From assembly GCA_018826295.1 (NCBI GenBank), contig JAHJZX010000037.1:62001-126000 (forward strand): a stretch of 64,000 nt of DNA, read 5' to 3'. The stretch's first letter is position 1; the number at the start of each line of letters is the position of its first letter. Of this stretch, positions 62,498-64,000 are shown in pieces. Position numbers and translations under genes: made by a program. Under the pieces are notes generated by a model that saw only the letters and a program-made list of their open reading frames with translations, made no database searches and was not told the DNA's origin. The stretch is from Gammaproteobacteria bacterium. GTDB taxonomy: Bacteria > Pseudomonadota > Gammaproteobacteria > Enterobacterales > Alteromonadaceae.

Positions 62498-63649
62498 ATG
62501 CGTTTTATTAGCCTGTTGTTGGTCTGTTTTGTGGCAAAGCTTAGCGCTGCACAACCACAGTTTGAAACCGGTGCCGGACAATTGCAGCGTTATTTACCCT
62601 TGCTAGCCGGAAAACGGGTTGGCTTACTGGTCAACCAAACTTCGCTGATTGCTGAGCAGCATCTGGTCGATGTGCTGTTGGCCAATAAGGTGAATGTGGT
62701 CGGCATTTTTGCCCCCGAGCATGGTTTTCGCGGTGATCATGATGCCGGCGCTACAGTAAACAGTGGTACCGACAGCAAAACCGGCCTGCCGTTATGGTCG
62801 ATGTATGGTGCCAACAAGCAACCGTCAGCCCAACAGATGCAACAGCTGGACCTGGTCATTTTTGATATTCAGGATGTAGGCGTGCGCTATTACACCTACA
62901 TCAGTTCGATGCACTATATGATGCAGGCTGCAGCTGAGCATGGTGTTGGCATGCTGATACTGGACAGACCCAACCCGAACGGCGCCTATGTCGATGGCCC
63001 GCTGCTGGATTTAGCCTTCCAGTCTTTTGTTGGCATGCATCCTATTCCGCTGCTGCACGGCATGACCGTCGGCGAGCTGGCCAGGATGATTAAAGGCGAA
63101 GGCTGGATCAGCAATGCGGATAAGCTGCAGCTTAGCGTAGTACCGATGACCGGCTACCGCCGTGATATGCCTTATGCGCTGCCGGTAAAGCCCAGCCCTA
63201 ACCTGCCCGATGCCCAGGCGGTAGCACTGTATCCGTCGTTAGGTTTTTTTGAAGCCACGCCACTCAGTGTCGGCCGTGGCACAGCCTTTCCGTTTAACGT
63301 TATCGGCTATGACAAATTTGGCCCGGCCGGTTTCAGCTTTACCCCGGTATCGACACCGGGCGCCGCGCTAACACCACCACTAATGAATAAAACCTTGTAT
63401 GGCGAGGACTTACGTCAGGTAACTGCTAACGGCTTGGATTTACAGTACTTACAGCGCTGGCATGCCTTATTTAAACAGCATAATGAGGTATTTTTTACCG
63501 CGCCGGCCTTTATGGATAAACTGGCTGGTACCGATAAGCTCAGGTTGCAAATAGAACAAGGCCTGTCAGAGCAGACCATCCGCTTAAGCTGGCAGCCCGC
63601 TTTACAGCAGTTTATGTGCCAGCGTCAGCCTTACCTGCTATACCCGTAA
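62498..63649 (+). CDS. namZ: Exo-beta-N-acetylmuramidase NamZ (DUF1343)
   Basis: A 383-residue exported protein (signal peptide to about residue 19). DUF1343 marks: RVGLLVNQTS, FAPEHGFRGDHDAG, FDIQDVGVRYYTY, LDRPNPNG..VDGP. Bacillus NamZ cuts MurNAc from the non-reducing end of murein chains. With the secreted GH3 it would take glycan strands apart step by step. ATG is one base after the murQ stop. Confidence 0.92.
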   Translation: MRFISLLLVCFVAKLSAAQPQFETGAGQLQRYLPLLAGKRVGLLVNQTSLIAEQHLVDVLLANKVNVVGIFAPEHGFRGDHDAGATVNSGTDSKTGLPLWSMYGANKQPSAQQMQQLDLVIFDIQDVGVRYYTYISSMHYMMQAAAEHGVGMLILDRPNPNGAYVDGPLLDLAFQSFVGMHPIPLLHGMTVGELARMIKGEGWISNADKLQLSVVPMTGYRRDMPYALPVKPSPNLPDAQAVALYPSLGFFEATPLSVGRGTAFPFNVIGYDKFGPAGFSFTPVSTPGAALTPPLMNKTLYGEDLRQVTANGLDLQYLQRWHALFKQHNEVFFTAPAFMDKLAGTDKLRLQIEQGLSEQTIRLSWQPALQQFMCQRQPYLLYP

Positions 63650-63654
63650 CAAGC

Positions 63655-64000
63655 TTAGTGCAGATAGCGGGCGATAACCCGCTCAACTTCACCGCTGGCT
63701 TGTTGTTGCTGCAAATACTGGTTTAGTGCCTGCAACAACGGCTGCCAGTTCGGATGAAGCGCAATAGTCAGCCCCGATTTACCAATCAGCAATGGCGTCG
63801 GATACAAGGTAGTCGTATCGTAATGTTGCTGCAGTAGCCAATGCGCGATCAAATCATTCATATAGGCTAAATCACAACGTTTGCTCAGCACCATGCGCAG
63901 CTGTGCTTCCTGGCTGGAGGAATCTACTCTTAGCAGTGTGCCACGGCTAAATAACGCTTCCAGGGTCGGATAAACATAATATTCACGGGTGCAGATTTTT
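63655..64000 (-). CDS. Substrate-binding protein, C-terminal part (cut by window edge)
   Basis: The frame stays open from the stop at 63655 to the right edge (residues ICTREYYVYPTLEALF at the visible start). The end of a periplasmic type 3 solute-binding domain is recognisable from the pattern RCDLAYMNDLIAHWLL and the IALHPNWQPLLQALNQYL helix. It converges with namZ (5 bp apart). Ligand and neighbours are outside the window. Confidence 0.6.
   Translation of the reverse strand, partial: KICTREYYVYPTLEALFSRGTLLRVDSSSQEAQLRMVLSKRCDLAYMNDLIAHWLLQQHYDTTTLYPTPLLIGKSGLTIALHPNWQPLLQALNQYLQQQQASGEVERVIARYLH

Overview
The window is a protein-dense stretch of a gammaproteobacterial chromosome of medium-high GC. 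The mix of TonB-dependent receptors, Tat-exported sugar oxidoreductases, SSS symporters, a SpuC-like aminotransferase, DUF3297 and GFA proteins fits an aquatic, glycan-degrading member of the Alteromonadales/Chromatiaceae group such as Rheinheimera or Arsukibacterium. This placement is an inference from gene content; no rRNA marker is present. I saw no rRNA or tRNA gene, CRISPR array, prophage or intact insertion sequence.

Layout. 1-1.5 kb: the end of a GH115 xylan alpha-glucuronidase gene. 1.5-6 kb: a GFA-family gene, then an arsR-gapdh-arsJ-chrA operon for arsenate and chromate efflux. 6-8.1 kb: a secreted C39-peptidase/TIM-barrel-like protein of unusual architecture. 8.3-15.3 kb: an MFS transporter, a TonB receptor, a LysR regulator, a class III aminotransferase, an NlpC/P60-like secreted enzyme and a truncated relative of the C39 gene. 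15.4-16.8 kb: a tiny membrane protein, a DUF3297 protein and a MazEF toxin-antitoxin pair. 16.8-22.9 kb: a five-gene minus-strand operon (lipoprotein, aldehyde dehydrogenase, guanidinobutyrase-like ureohydrolase, LuxR regulator, M1 peptidase). 23-29 kb: amidase, pxpABC 5-oxoprolinase, a DUF4392 D-glutamate cyclase and a D-amino-acid transaminase. 29-31.2 kb: a DUF6795 protein / class 3 lipase / small membrane protein cassette. 31.2-36.2 kb: PaiB-like, GNAT and MocR genes and a large periplasmic-sensing GGDEF-EAL protein.

36.3-46.4 kb looks like an N-glycan utilisation locus on the minus strand: TonB receptor, four-repeat discoidin-like lipoprotein, GspK/NagK-like kinase, GH85 endo-beta-N-acetylglucosaminidase, CutC, and Tat-exported glycosylasparaginase. 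46.6-55.8 kb is a glycoside-oxidation locus: a GMC/hitchhiker glucoside 3-dehydrogenase pair, a Tat-exported isomerase with its own TatA, a DUF1080 lipoprotein, a LacI regulator, a cytosolic isomerase, a Gfo/Idh dehydrogenase and an MFS importer. Four copies of the palindrome TGTAACCGGTTACA (one with a mismatch) precede four of its transcription units. 55.9-63.6 kb is a peptidoglycan amino-sugar salvage locus: NagX, secreted NagZ-like GH3, SSS symporter, MurK-like kinase, MurQ and NamZ, with a perfect 12-bp inverted repeat at the divergent promoter. The window ends inside a substrate-binding protein gene.

Taken together, much of the window is devoted to scavenging nitrogen-containing polymers: N-glycans, murein sugars, D-glutamate/5-oxoproline and guanidino compounds. 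Functional links between loci are inferences from gene neighbourhood.
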